A stretch of 64,000 bases of DNA from Bradyrhizobium sp. NP1. Lineage in GTDB: Bacteria > Pseudomonadota > Alphaproteobacteria > Rhizobiales > Xanthobacteraceae. The notes under the pieces were generated by a model. The model had not been told where the DNA came from. It worked only from the letters and a program-made list of their open reading frames with translations, and ran no database searches. The translations under genes were made by a program, and so were the position numbers. The DNA is taken from NCBI RefSeq assembly GCF_030378205.1, contig NZ_CP127385.1:6984001-7048000 (forward strand), given 5' to 3'. Below are positions 17,397 through 25,134 of this stretch, piece after piece; positions within the stretch are counted from its first letter, which is position 1; each line of letters opens with the position of its first letter.

Positions 17397-17493
17397 GTCA
17401 TTGCCGAATGGTGCGTCAGCACCAGACCGCAGGTGCGCAATTGCGCACCGGGGAATCTGGAGATTTCGATGCTTCGCATCGCCCGGGAATGAC
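17397..17493. repeat. Dispersed palindromic repeat, family A, copy 3 (inverted)
   Basis: This 97-bp element is bounded by GTCATTGCCG and CCCGGGAATGAC. It contains GGTGCGCAATTGCGCACC (a perfect 18-bp palindrome) and CGATGCTTCGCATCG. Its internal order is reversed relative to the copy at 47148-47232. It lies in the convergent gap between the cyclase gene and galU. Confidence 0.75.
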
Positions 17494-17518
17494 GGCAAAA
17501 ATGCCAGCATTCCTGCCT

Positions 17519-18400
17519 TCACTCTTCGAGATATTTCCTCATCTCCGCGCGCAGGCCGTCGGCGAGATCGGGGCGCTGCAGGCCGTAGGCGATGTTGGCG
17601 CGCAGGAAGCCGGCTTTCGAGCCGCAATCGTGCCGCTCGCCCTCGAACTCGACGCCATAGAATTTTTGCGACTTGGAGAGCCCGATCATGGCGTCGGTGA
17701 GCTGGATCTCGCCGCCGGCGCCGCGCTCCTGCCGCTCCAGGATCTTGAAGATTTCCGGCTGCAGGATGTAGCGGCCGGTGATCGAGAGGTTGGAGGGCGC
17801 AGTGCCCTTCGCCGGTTTCTCCACCATGCCTGAAACCTCGAACATCCTGCCGTCGGCGTGACGCTTGCCGACGCCGCAGATGCCGTATTGATGCGTGGTA
17901 TCCTCCGGCACGGCCTGCACCGCGATCAGGTTGGATTTTGGCCCGAGCTTGGCGGCGGCCGCGATCATCTGACCAAGACAGCCCGGGGTGTGCAGCACAA
18001 GCTCGTCCGGCAGCACCACCGCGAAGGGCTCGTCGCCGACGATGTCGCGCGCGCACCAAACCGCGTGACCGAGGCCGAGTGGCGCCTGCTGGCGCGTGAA
18101 GCTCATCGCGCCGGCTTCCGGCTGGCTCTGCGCCAGGATGTCCTGCTCGGCCTTTTTGCCGCGTGCGGCCAGCGTGGTGTCGAGCTCGAACATGCGGTCG
18201 AAATGATCCTCGATCACGCCCTTGTTGCGACCGGTGACGAAGACGAAGTGCTCGATCCCGGCCTCCTTCGCCTCGTCGACCACGTATTGGATCAGCGGCC
18301 TGTCGACGATGGTCAGCATTTCCTTCGGCATCGCCTTGGTGGCGGGCAGGACGCGGGTGCCGAGGCCGGCGACCGGGAAAACGGCTTTGCGGATTTTCAT
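17519..18400 (-). CDS. galU: UTP--glucose-1-phosphate uridylyltransferase
   Basis: The 293-residue enzyme makes UDP-glucose from UTP and glucose-1-phosphate, for exopolysaccharide and LPS precursors. The start at 18400 gives MKIRKAVFPVAGLGTRVLPATKAMPKEMLTIVDRPLIQYVVDEA, containing the nucleotidyltransferase G-x-G-T-R and K-P motifs. Downstream VEKPAKGTAPSNLSITGRYIL and GGEIQLTDAM are also GalU hallmarks. An in-frame extension to 18466 is rejected because homologues begin MKIRKAVFP. Divergent from the transglycosylase gene. Cytoplasmic. Confidence 0.95.
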   Translation of the reverse strand: MKIRKAVFPVAGLGTRVLPATKAMPKEMLTIVDRPLIQYVVDEAKEAGIEHFVFVTGRNKGVIEDHFDRMFELDTTLAARGKKAEQDILAQSQPEAGAMSFTRQQAPLGLGHAVWCARDIVGDEPFAVVLPDELVLHTPGCLGQMIAAAAKLGPKSNLIAVQAVPEDTTHQYGICGVGKRHADGRMFEVSGMVEKPAKGTAPSNLSITGRYILQPEIFKILERQERGAGGEIQLTDAMIGLSKSQKFYGVEFEGERHDCGSKAGFLRANIAYGLQRPDLADGLRAEMRKYLEE

Positions 18401-18562
18401 GGGAAGCAGGACATCCTGAAGGTTCGGTTCACCCCGTGAGTAACCCGGTTTGCGGCGCTCGGCCAAGGCGGTTAACCCACCCCTGACGCGAAAACTTCGC
18501 TTTTGTTAAACTATTGGAAACCGCGACAGGGCCTCCTGAAAGCCCGAATTCGACGGCAGGGG

Positions 18563-19951
18563 ATGTCGAACATGTCAGGACCGATGGAACCCCGGATCAA
18601 GTGGCTGGCGGCGGCTGCCGTCTGCGCCTTGCTGGCGCTGCCTGGGGCCACGGCCTCTGCGCAATCGCCCGGCAATGGCCTTTCCAACCTGTTCGGCAAC
18701 ATCTTCGGCACCAGCGCCGCGCCTCAGCCGCAAGGGGCGCCCGCGACCACCGGCTCGATTCCATGGAGCGGCGAGGACGGCGCATCCGGCAACCCCCTGA
18801 TGACGGCAGGGGCGATCCGCCAGGCGGCCGCCAATTTCGACAATTGCGTCGCCGCGATGTGGCCAGATGCCGCACGGCGCGGCGTGTCGGAAGAAAACTT
18901 CCAGCGCTTCACCGCCGGGCTTTCGCCCGACCTGCGCATCATGGACCTGATGGATTCGCAGCCCGAATTCACCAAGTCGGTCTGGGACTATCTCGACATC
19001 CTGGTGAACGACGCGAGACTCGCCAAGGGCAAGGAGATCCTCGCCAAATACAAGGCGCAGTTCGACGCGACCGAGCGCGCCTATGGCGTCGACCGCTACG
19101 CGATCGCGGCGATCTGGGGCATCGAGTCCAACTACTCGACACAGATCGGCGACCGCAGCGTGCTGCAGTCGACCGCAACGCTCGCCTGCATCGGCCGCCG
19201 CCAGACCTATTTCAAGGACGAGTTTCTCTCCGCGCTGGAAATTCTCAATCGCGGCGACCTCAGGCCAGAGCAGATGCGCGGCTCCTGGGCCGGCGCGTTC
19301 GGCCCGACGCAATTCATGCCGACCGCCTTCAAGCGCTACGCGGTCGATGGCGACGGCGACGGCCGCCGCGACGTCGTCGACAACCCCGCCGATTTGATTG
19401 CGTCCACCGCCAACAACCTGAAGAAGGACGGCTGGCAGACCGGCCAGAGCTGGGGCTACGAGGTGGTCGTGCCCAAAGACTTCAACTACATGCTGGCGGA
19501 TCGCGCCAAGAGCATGACGCTTGTGCAGTGGGAGCATCTGGGCATCAAGCGCGCGGGCGGCCAGCCATTTCCGCATGGCAGCGACAAGGCCTATCTGCTC
19601 GCGCCCGCCGGTGCCGAGGGCCCGGGCTTCCTGATGATGCAGAACTTCCGCGTCATCATGAAATACAACCCCGCCGAGGCCTATGCGCTGGCCATCGGCC
19701 ATTTCGCCGACCGCTTGCGCGGCGGGGCGCCCTTCGTCCAGGCCTGGCCGCGCCAGGAACGCGAGCTGTCGCGCGCCGAGCGGCTGGAACTTCAGCAATT
19801 GCTCGCCCAGCGCGGTTTCTACCGGGGCACGCCGGATGGCCAGTTCGGCGGCGAGACGCGGGCGGCGCTGCGCGGCTTCCAGGCCTCGATCGGAGCGCCG
19901 GCCGACGGATTTGCCTCCTCCGACATGCTGGAGCGGCTGCGGGGGCGCTGA
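18563..19951 (+). CDS. Lytic murein transglycosylase, MltB-like with C-terminal peptidoglycan-binding domain
   Basis: The 462-residue exported enzyme cleaves peptidoglycan glycan strands. A signal peptide (WLAAAAVCALLALPGATASA) is followed by a low-complexity linker. The SLT_2/MltB catalytic domain (about 90-370) includes YGVDRYAIAAIWGIESNYSTQIGD, whose ESNY glutamate is the catalytic residue, and GSWAGAFGPTQFMPTAFKRYAVDGDGDGRRD. A C-terminal PG_binding_1 repeat (LQQLLAQRGFYRGTPDGQFGGETRAALRGFQ) ends the protein. Start 18563 has GGCAGGGG upstream; an ATG at 18503 is less likely. Confidence 0.92.
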   Translation: MSNMSGPMEPRIKWLAAAAVCALLALPGATASAQSPGNGLSNLFGNIFGTSAAPQPQGAPATTGSIPWSGEDGASGNPLMTAGAIRQAAANFDNCVAAMWPDAARRGVSEENFQRFTAGLSPDLRIMDLMDSQPEFTKSVWDYLDILVNDARLAKGKEILAKYKAQFDATERAYGVDRYAIAAIWGIESNYSTQIGDRSVLQSTATLACIGRRQTYFKDEFLSALEILNRGDLRPEQMRGSWAGAFGPTQFMPTAFKRYAVDGDGDGRRDVVDNPADLIASTANNLKKDGWQTGQSWGYEVVVPKDFNYMLADRAKSMTLVQWEHLGIKRAGGQPFPHGSDKAYLLAPAGAEGPGFLMMQNFRVIMKYNPAEAYALAIGHFADRLRGGAPFVQAWPRQERELSRAERLELQQLLAQRGFYRGTPDGQFGGETRAALRGFQASIGAPADGFASSDMLERLRGR

Positions 19952-20114
19952 AACGGGCAAAGTAACCCTCAAACGGCCCATTCCGGCGGCGGTCTTGACG
20001 GTGGCCGCCATGACCGGTCTATGGTCTGGAAACCGAAAGAGAATCTGCCCGCTTGCGGCCCGATTCCGCTATTATGTTGTCAGCTGATTTCATCGCGAGC
20101 GGGCGTCAGGCCGC

Positions 20115-21821
20115 ATGTCCAAACCGAAGTCATTCCTGAGCGTGTTGATCGAGCCCGGCCCGTTGGCCGCGCTGGCGATCGCCATTGCGCTCCTGGTCGG
20201 CGTGGTCGGACCGGCTTCAGCGCAGTTCTTCAATTTCGGCGGCCCGCCGCAGCGGCCCGCCCCGCGCTCCGGCGGCTGGGGTGGCGGCGGCGGCTTTGGC
20301 GGTGGTGGCGGCTGGTTCGGCGGCGACTTCTTCGCGCCCTTCCAGCAGCAGCAGCCCAAGCGCCCGCGCGAAGATTTTTCCAGGGCCCCGCCGCCGGAGA
20401 AGCGCGACACCACGCCTGAGCGCAACGTGCTGGTGCTCGGCGACGGCATGGCCGACTGGCTCGCCTACGGCCTCGAGGACGCCTATGCCGAGCAGCCCGA
20501 CATGGGCGTGATCCGCAAGGCCAAGAACACCTCGGGCCTGATCAAGTATCAGCCCAAGGGCGAGCCCGCCGACTGGGCCGCGGCTGCGCGAGGTATCCTC
20601 GCCACCGAGAAGCCCGACGTCATCGTGGTGATGCTCGGGCTGAACGACCGCATCGCGATGCGCGAGCCGGCCGTGGAGAAGTCGGACAAATCCGCCGACA
20701 AGAAGGGCGACAAGAAGGACGCGGGCGTCAAGGACAAGAAGGACGCAAAGCCTGCCGACGCCAAGCCGGGCGCAAAGCCGGAAGGCGCGGTCGACGGCGC
20801 CAAGGACAACAGCAAGGCGGACGACAAGGTGGTCGACACCGAGCTGCCGCCGGACGAGGCCGACAACGACGCACCGCCTGCCGCGGCGCCGGAGAAGAGC
20901 ACGCGCACGCCCAACGGACTCTACGAGTTTCGCGACGAGCGCTGGGTCGAGCTCTATGCCAAGAAGATCGAGGAGCTGAACGGCATCCTGAAGTCCAAGG
21001 GCGTGCCGGTGCTCTGGGTCGGCCTGCCCGCGGTGCGCGGACCGAAGGGCACCGCTGACACGCTGTTTCTGGATTCGCTCTATCGCGACGGCGCCGGCAA
21101 GGCCGGCATCACCTATGTCGACGTCTGGGACGGCTTCGTCGACGAGGCCGGCCGCTTCCTGCAGAAGGGCCCCGACTTCGAGGGCCAGATCCGCCAGCTC
21201 CGTTCCTATGACGGCGTCTATTTCACCAAGCCCGGCGCGCGCAAGCTTGCCCACTATGTCGAACGCGAGATCACGCGCCTGCTCGCCAACCGCTCGGCGC
21301 CGATCGCGCTGCCGAGCGAGCCCGCGACGCCCGACGCCAACGCGGTGCCCGGCCAGCCCGCCCCGCGCCCGCTGGCGGGGCCGATCGTGCCGCTGGTCGC
21401 CTCCTCCGTCGGCACCGATCAACTGCTCGGCGGCCCCGGTTCACGGCCGGCCGCCGTCGACGCGCTCGCCGCGCGCACGCTGGTCAAGGGCGAGGCACTG
21501 ACGCCGCCGCCGGGCCGCGCCGACGATTTCAACTGGCCGCGCCGGGAGGTCGGCACCGAGCAGGCCAAGGGCGATAGCCCGGTCGCCTCCAACGCGCCCG
21601 ATGGCGGCGCCGCGCCGGCCAATGCGCCGCCGAAGCCGCAGGTGAAGAAGCTGAGGCCGGCGTCGGGACAGCCATTGCGCGATTTCTTCGGGTTCGGCAA
21701 TCCGCCGCCGCGCCAGTTCGCGCCGCCGCCGCGGGCGCCGGGACCTCCAGGCGTGCCGCGGCCACCGGGCAATGTCGGGCGCGCAGCCTCGGCGCCCTCG
21801 GATAACTTCTGGCGCTGGTAG
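20115..21821 (+). CDS. DUF459 family exported SGNH-hydrolase-like protein
   Basis: The 568-residue protein has an N-terminal signal/anchor (LAALAIAIALLVGVVGPASA), then a Gly/Pro/Phe-rich stretch. The DUF459 SGNH-like fold contains NVLVLGDGMADWLAYGLEDAY (the GDS block reads GDG) and VIVVMLGLNDR. It is split by a low-complexity Lys/Asp/Ala insert at about residues 195-265 (KSDKSADKKGDKKDAGVKDK...). The second half of the fold (VPVLWVGLPAVRG, YVDVWDGFVDEAG, DGVYFTKPGARKLAHYVE) follows, ending in a long Pro/Ala tail. The GDS serine is Gly, so esterase activity is doubtful unless Ser lies elsewhere. Likely periplasmic; role in the envelope or exopolysaccharide is inference. Confidence 0.8.
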   Translation: MSKPKSFLSVLIEPGPLAALAIAIALLVGVVGPASAQFFNFGGPPQRPAPRSGGWGGGGGFGGGGGWFGGDFFAPFQQQQPKRPREDFSRAPPPEKRDTTPERNVLVLGDGMADWLAYGLEDAYAEQPDMGVIRKAKNTSGLIKYQPKGEPADWAAAARGILATEKPDVIVVMLGLNDRIAMREPAVEKSDKSADKKGDKKDAGVKDKKDAKPADAKPGAKPEGAVDGAKDNSKADDKVVDTELPPDEADNDAPPAAAPEKSTRTPNGLYEFRDERWVELYAKKIEELNGILKSKGVPVLWVGLPAVRGPKGTADTLFLDSLYRDGAGKAGITYVDVWDGFVDEAGRFLQKGPDFEGQIRQLRSYDGVYFTKPGARKLAHYVEREITRLLANRSAPIALPSEPATPDANAVPGQPAPRPLAGPIVPLVASSVGTDQLLGGPGSRPAAVDALAARTLVKGEALTPPPGRADDFNWPRREVGTEQAKGDSPVASNAPDGGAAPANAPPKPQVKKLRPASGQPLRDFFGFGNPPPRQFAPPPRAPGPPGVPRPPGNVGRAASAPSDNFWRW

Positions 21822-21832
21822 TTCACGCGCAA

Positions 21833-21863
21833 GCGCGACGGCTTCAGCATGAAGCCATCGCGC
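21833..21863. terminator. Convergent gene-end hairpin
   Basis: GCGCGA-C-GGCTTC pairs with GAAGCC-A-TCGCGC around AGCAT, a long stem with one mismatch. It lies between the DUF459 gene and the CsbD-like gene, which converge. There is no T-run, so its strength as a terminator is uncertain. Confidence 0.45.
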
Positions 21864-21884
21864 CCTTCAAGGATGATGCGTCAG

Positions 21885-22250
21885 CTAGCGCCAGCGCGGC
21901 GGTGGACGGCGCGCCGGCCGGCTCATCAGCAGCGCCAGCGCAAAGCCGATGCCGCCCGCGATCAGGAGCGCGCCGATCGGATTGTCCTGCACCTTCCGGG
22001 CAAGCGCCTGCGATCCGTCGCGCAGCGTCTCGCCGCCGCTGGCATAGGCGTCCCTGGCAATTCCCGTGGCCACATCGGCAGCATCCTGCGCCGCGTCCTT
22101 GGCCTGACCGTAGAGATTTTGCACCGTGCCCGCCGCTTCGCGCGCGCGGCCGGAAGCCTGGGTCTTGGCATCCTGGGCCATGTCGCCGACGGTCCCTTCC
22201 ACCCGGCCGGCGAACTCCTTGGCCGAGCCGGCAATCCGATCCTTGTCCAT
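21885..22250 (-). CDS. CsbD-like stress protein with C-terminal membrane segment
   Basis: The 121-residue protein starts MDKDRIAGSAKEFAGRVEGTVGDMAQDAKTQASG, the CsbD signature (I.G..k...G...e..G), followed by amphipathic Ala/Gln helices. It ends in VQDNPIGALLIAGGIGFALALLMSRPARR, a glycine-rich single membrane helix like those of DUF883/ElaB proteins. It probably associates with the inner membrane. CsbD proteins are general-stress induced in many bacteria. In line with that, an EcfG-like promoter (GGAAC-N16-GGTT, one mismatch) lies upstream at 22283-22307. Molecular function unknown. Confidence 0.8.
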   Translation of the reverse strand: MDKDRIAGSAKEFAGRVEGTVGDMAQDAKTQASGRAREAAGTVQNLYGQAKDAAQDAADVATGIARDAYASGGETLRDGSQALARKVQDNPIGALLIAGGIGFALALLMSRPARRPPPRWR

Positions 22251-22282
22251 CGCGCTTCCCTTCCTCGGTTTGATGATGAGCT

Positions 22283-22307
22283 AACCGGCGACCGCGGCTT
22301 CCGTTCC
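22283..22307 (-). promoter_or_regulatory. EcfG-like promoter, one mismatch, for the CsbD-like gene
   Basis: Reading leftward, GGAAC (22307-22303) is followed after 16 nt by GGTT (22286-22283). The consensus is GGAAC-N16/17-CGTT. It lies about 35 nt before the CsbD-like ATG, the right distance for a promoter. Confidence 0.5.
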
Positions 22308-22395
22308 TCGGTGGTGCCGGTCGCCCCGCCGGCGGCGCGTTGACAGCTGATGATGCGGGAGTAGCCTTTCCTCGAGGAGCAAGAGGGAGGCGCCC

Positions 22396-23283
22396 GTGGC
22401 GATCGCGATCCGTCAGTTGCACCCGCATTTCGTCGGCGAGGTCAGCGGCCTCGATCTGCGACAGCCGCTGACCACGGACCAGGCGCGCGAAGTCGAAGCG
22501 GCGATGGATCGCTATGCCGTACTCGTCTTCCACGACCAGGACATCACCGACGAGCAGCAGCTCGCCTTCGCGCTGAATTTCGGGCCGCGCGAGGACGCAC
22601 GTGGCGGCACGGTGACGAAAAAAGCGGACTACCGGCTCGATTCCGGGCTGAACGACGTGTCCAATCTCGGCAAGGACGGCAAGCCGCTGCCGAAGGATCA
22701 TCGCACCCATCTGTTCAACCTCGGCAACTGCCTGTGGCATTCCGACTCGTCGTTCCGCCCGATCCCGGCAAAATTCTCGTTGCTGTCGGCGCGCGTCGTG
22801 AACCCGAAGGGCGGCAATACCGAATTCGCCGACATGCGCGCCGCCTATGACGCGCTCGACGATGAGACCAGGGCCGAGATCGAGAATATGATCTGCGAAC
22901 ATTCGCTGATGTATTCGCGCGGCGCGCTCGGCTTCCTCGACTACAGCGATGAAGAGAAGAAGATGTTCAAGCCGGTGCTGCAGCGTCTTGTGCGCACGCA
23001 TCCCGCGCACGGCCGCAAATCGCTGTACCTGTCCTCGCACGCCGGCGCGATCAGGGGGATGAGCGTCCCGGAAGGACGGGTGCTCCTGCGCGACCTCACC
23101 GAGCACGCCACGCAGCCGCAGTTCGTCTACGTCCACACATGGAAGCTGCATGACCTCGTGATGTGGGACAACCGGCAGACCATGCACCGGGTGCGCCGCT
23201 ACGACCAGTCGCAGCCGCGCGACATGCGGCGGGCCACGGTGGCCGGCAGCGAGCCGACGGTGGCGCAGCAGGCAGCGGAATAG
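22396..23283 (+). CDS. TfdA-like Fe(II)/2-oxoglutarate dioxygenase
   Basis: The 295-residue TauD/TfdA family enzyme keeps the facial triad: H115 and D117 in CLWHSDSSF, and H264 in DNRQTMHRVRRYD. An Arg for 2-oxoglutarate follows in RDMRRATV. The HSDSSF motif, TEFADMRAAYDAL, LVRTHPAHGRKSLY and QPQFVYVHTW match the 2,4-D dioxygenase TfdA more closely than TauD as I recall those sequences. It should hydroxylate a small acid with release of CO2 and succinate, but the substrate is not established. The GTG start at 22396 is supported by GGGAGG upstream. It stands alone, without other chlorophenol-degradation genes, so herbicide breakdown is unlikely to be its native role. Confidence 0.87.
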   Translation: MAIAIRQLHPHFVGEVSGLDLRQPLTTDQAREVEAAMDRYAVLVFHDQDITDEQQLAFALNFGPREDARGGTVTKKADYRLDSGLNDVSNLGKDGKPLPKDHRTHLFNLGNCLWHSDSSFRPIPAKFSLLSARVVNPKGGNTEFADMRAAYDALDDETRAEIENMICEHSLMYSRGALGFLDYSDEEKKMFKPVLQRLVRTHPAHGRKSLYLSSHAGAIRGMSVPEGRVLLRDLTEHATQPQFVYVHTWKLHDLVMWDNRQTMHRVRRYDQSQPRDMRRATVAGSEPTVAQQAAE

Positions 23284-23352
23284 CGCAATCAAAGGTCGTC
23301 ATGCGCGAACCGCGCATCCATCAACCTTCACTGGAAACGCTTTTTGCGATGG

Positions 23353-23375
23353 ATTGCCGGGTCAAGCCCGGCAAT
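23353..23375. repeat. Short palindromic repeat (ATTGCCGGG/CCCGGCAAT)
   Basis: A perfect 9-bp inverted repeat around TCAAG lies in the convergent gap between the dioxygenase and YqgE genes. Similar hairpins occur at 49703-49726 (ATGGCCGGG/CCCGGCCAT) and 62639-62658. Confidence 0.6.
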
Positions 23376-23387
23376 GACAGGCACCCA

Positions 23388-24035
23388 TTACGCGTGGCCG
23401 GCGTCGTTCGACAGCATGCCGGGATCGATACCGATCTTGCGCAGCGCGCGGGCGTATTTCTCCTCGACGTCGTCGCCGAAGATCAGCTCGGCATCGGCGT
23501 CGCAATGCAGCCAGCCATTGCCCTGGATCTCGCTCTCGAGCTGGCCCGGCGCCCAGCCGGCATAGCCGAGCGCGAGGATCGCGTGCCGCGGTCCCTCGCC
23601 TTGTGCGATCGCCTTCAGGATGTCGACGGTCGCGGTCAGGCAGACGTCGTCGTCGATCCGCAGCGTCGCCTTCTCGATGAAGAAGTCGCTCGAGTGCAGC
23701 ACGAAGCCGCGGCCGGTGTCGACCGGACCGCCCTGCAGCACCTGCAGTGTCTCGGCATTCTCCGGCAGCTTGATCTGATCGCCCTTCTTGATGATGTCGA
23801 GCTGCACCAGAAGTTCCGGAAAGTCGATGCTGCCGGCCGGGCGGTTGACCATGATGCCCATCGCGCCTTCCGATGAATGCGCGCACAGGTAGATCACCGA
23901 GCGCTCGAACCGCGGGTCGCCCATCAGCGGCATCGCGACCAGGAGCTGGCCGTCGAGATAACCCTGTTCGGGCGCATGCTGGCTGGCGCCGGCGGGGCGG
24001 CGCTCGCGGCCCGGTTTCTTGCCTTCAGGATTCAT
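23388..24035 (-). CDS. YqgE/AlgH family protein
   Basis: The start at 24035 gives 215 residues with GAGAGG upstream. The UPF0301 (YqgE/AlgH) pattern is clear: [41 protein letters not shown] near the N-terminus, [14 protein letters not shown] in the middle and [23 protein letters not shown] near the C-terminus. It is a soluble protein of unsettled function, linked in Pseudomonas to alginate regulation. A short convergent repeat follows its stop. A further in-frame ATG at 24095 would add 20 residues but lacks a ribosome site. Confidence 0.92.
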   Translation of the reverse strand: MNPEGKKPGRERRPAGASQHAPEQGYLDGQLLVAMPLMGDPRFERSVIYLCAHSSEGAMGIMVNRPAGSIDFPELLVQLDIIKKGDQIKLPENAETLQVLQGGPVDTGRGFVLHSSDFFIEKATLRIDDDVCLTATVDILKAIAQGEGPRHAILALGYAGWAPGQLESEIQGNGWLHCDADAELIFGDDVEEKYARALRKIGIDPGMLSNDAGHA

Positions 24036-24171
24036 CCGCAAAGGCCTCTCCTCTGAGCTTCCATCCTGATATTGGGTGAGGGTCCTGTCAATCAAGCGCG
24101 GCGGGCGGCACCGGACGCCATCACAAGCAATTCAATGGTTCGCCGGCCGCCTTGCCTGTTAAAGACGCTTC

Positions 24172-25005
24172 ATGAACGCCATGGTTCCCATCCGCGCAAT
24201 CGGTCTTGCCTCGACCCTGATATTTTCGCTGGCTTCGCTCGCCCACGCCCAGGATGCGTCGCCGTGGCAGCGCGACGGCCATTCCGCGGTGCGGCTGATG
24301 GCGGGATCGCGCAGCGGCGCGGTCCTGCTCGGCGGTATCGGTTTTCAGCTCGAGGCAGGCTGGAAGACGTATTGGCGTACCCCCGGCGATTCCGGCGTAC
24401 CCCCACGTTTCGATTTCTCGAAATCGGATAATGTCGAAGCGGTGACAGTCCTGTGGCCGGCGCCGATGAAATTTGACGACGGCGCCGGCGGCGTCTCGCT
24501 CGGCTACAAGAATCAGGTGACGCTGCCGTTGCGGATCGTCGCCAAGAATCCCGACAAGCCGGTGACGCTGCGCGCCAACATCAACTATGCCGTGTGCGAG
24601 AAACTCTGCATCCCGGTCGAGGCCAATACCGAGCTGTCCATCAACAGCGTGGCGAGCACCGAGGACAGCGCGCTGTTCGCCGCGCTCGATACCGTGCCGA
24701 AGCCCGCCAATATCGGCGACCCCAATCCGCTCACGATCCGCGACGTCAAGCGCGACGGCAAGACCAAGGTGGTGGTCGACATCGTGTCGCCCGACGGGCG
24801 CGACGTCAGCCTGTTCGTCGAAGGGCCGACGCCGGACTGGAACCTGCCCGTTCCAAAGCCGGTCGAGCACGGCCCGCCCGGCGTGAAGCGCTTCGCCTTC
24901 GAGCTCGACGGCTTGCCATCGGGCGTGAATCCGGACGGCGCAGCGCTGAAGTTCACGCTGGTCGGTCCCGACCGCGCCTACGAATTCAACACCAATCTGG
25001 ATTGA
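24172..25005 (+). CDS. Periplasmic DsbD-alpha-like protein
   Basis: The 277-residue protein has a signal peptide (GLASTLIFSLASLAHAQ). It continues with the N-terminal domain type of thiol:disulfide interchange protein DsbD: AGWKTYWRTPGDSGVPPRFDFSKSDNVEAVTVLWPAP, and the redox pair in INYAVCEKLCIPVEA (C-x3-C). There are no membrane helices and no thioredoxin domain, so it is a free-standing alpha-like domain. It may pass electrons to periplasmic thiols or copper proteins, but a partner is not encoded nearby. Divergent from yqgE. Confidence 0.82.
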   Translation: MNAMVPIRAIGLASTLIFSLASLAHAQDASPWQRDGHSAVRLMAGSRSGAVLLGGIGFQLEAGWKTYWRTPGDSGVPPRFDFSKSDNVEAVTVLWPAPMKFDDGAGGVSLGYKNQVTLPLRIVAKNPDKPVTLRANINYAVCEKLCIPVEANTELSINSVASTEDSALFAALDTVPKPANIGDPNPLTIRDVKRDGKTKVVVDIVSPDGRDVSLFVEGPTPDWNLPVPKPVEHGPPGVKRFAFELDGLPSGVNPDGAALKFTLVGPDRAYEFNTNLD

Positions 25006-25134
25006 CGCCGGCTTTCCCCGCTGGCCGGCAGTGTCCAGCGGCGGCGCCGGCCAGGCCGTCCAACCGAATCTTAACGAATCCTTGCTAGCCGAGTAATCGC
25101 CGCGCTTTGATGCGGCCCTTCCAGGATTCCCGCC

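Noticed and set aside
22396..23283. Annotation of the dioxygenase as a 2,4-D-degradation gene tfdA
   Set aside because: The motifs are TfdA-like, but no chlorophenol genes or mobile element accompany it, so a symbol would overstate the evidence.
23353..23375. CRISPR-like repeat
   Set aside because: Short palindromes occur singly at distant sites with no spacer-repeat alternation; no cas gene is present.
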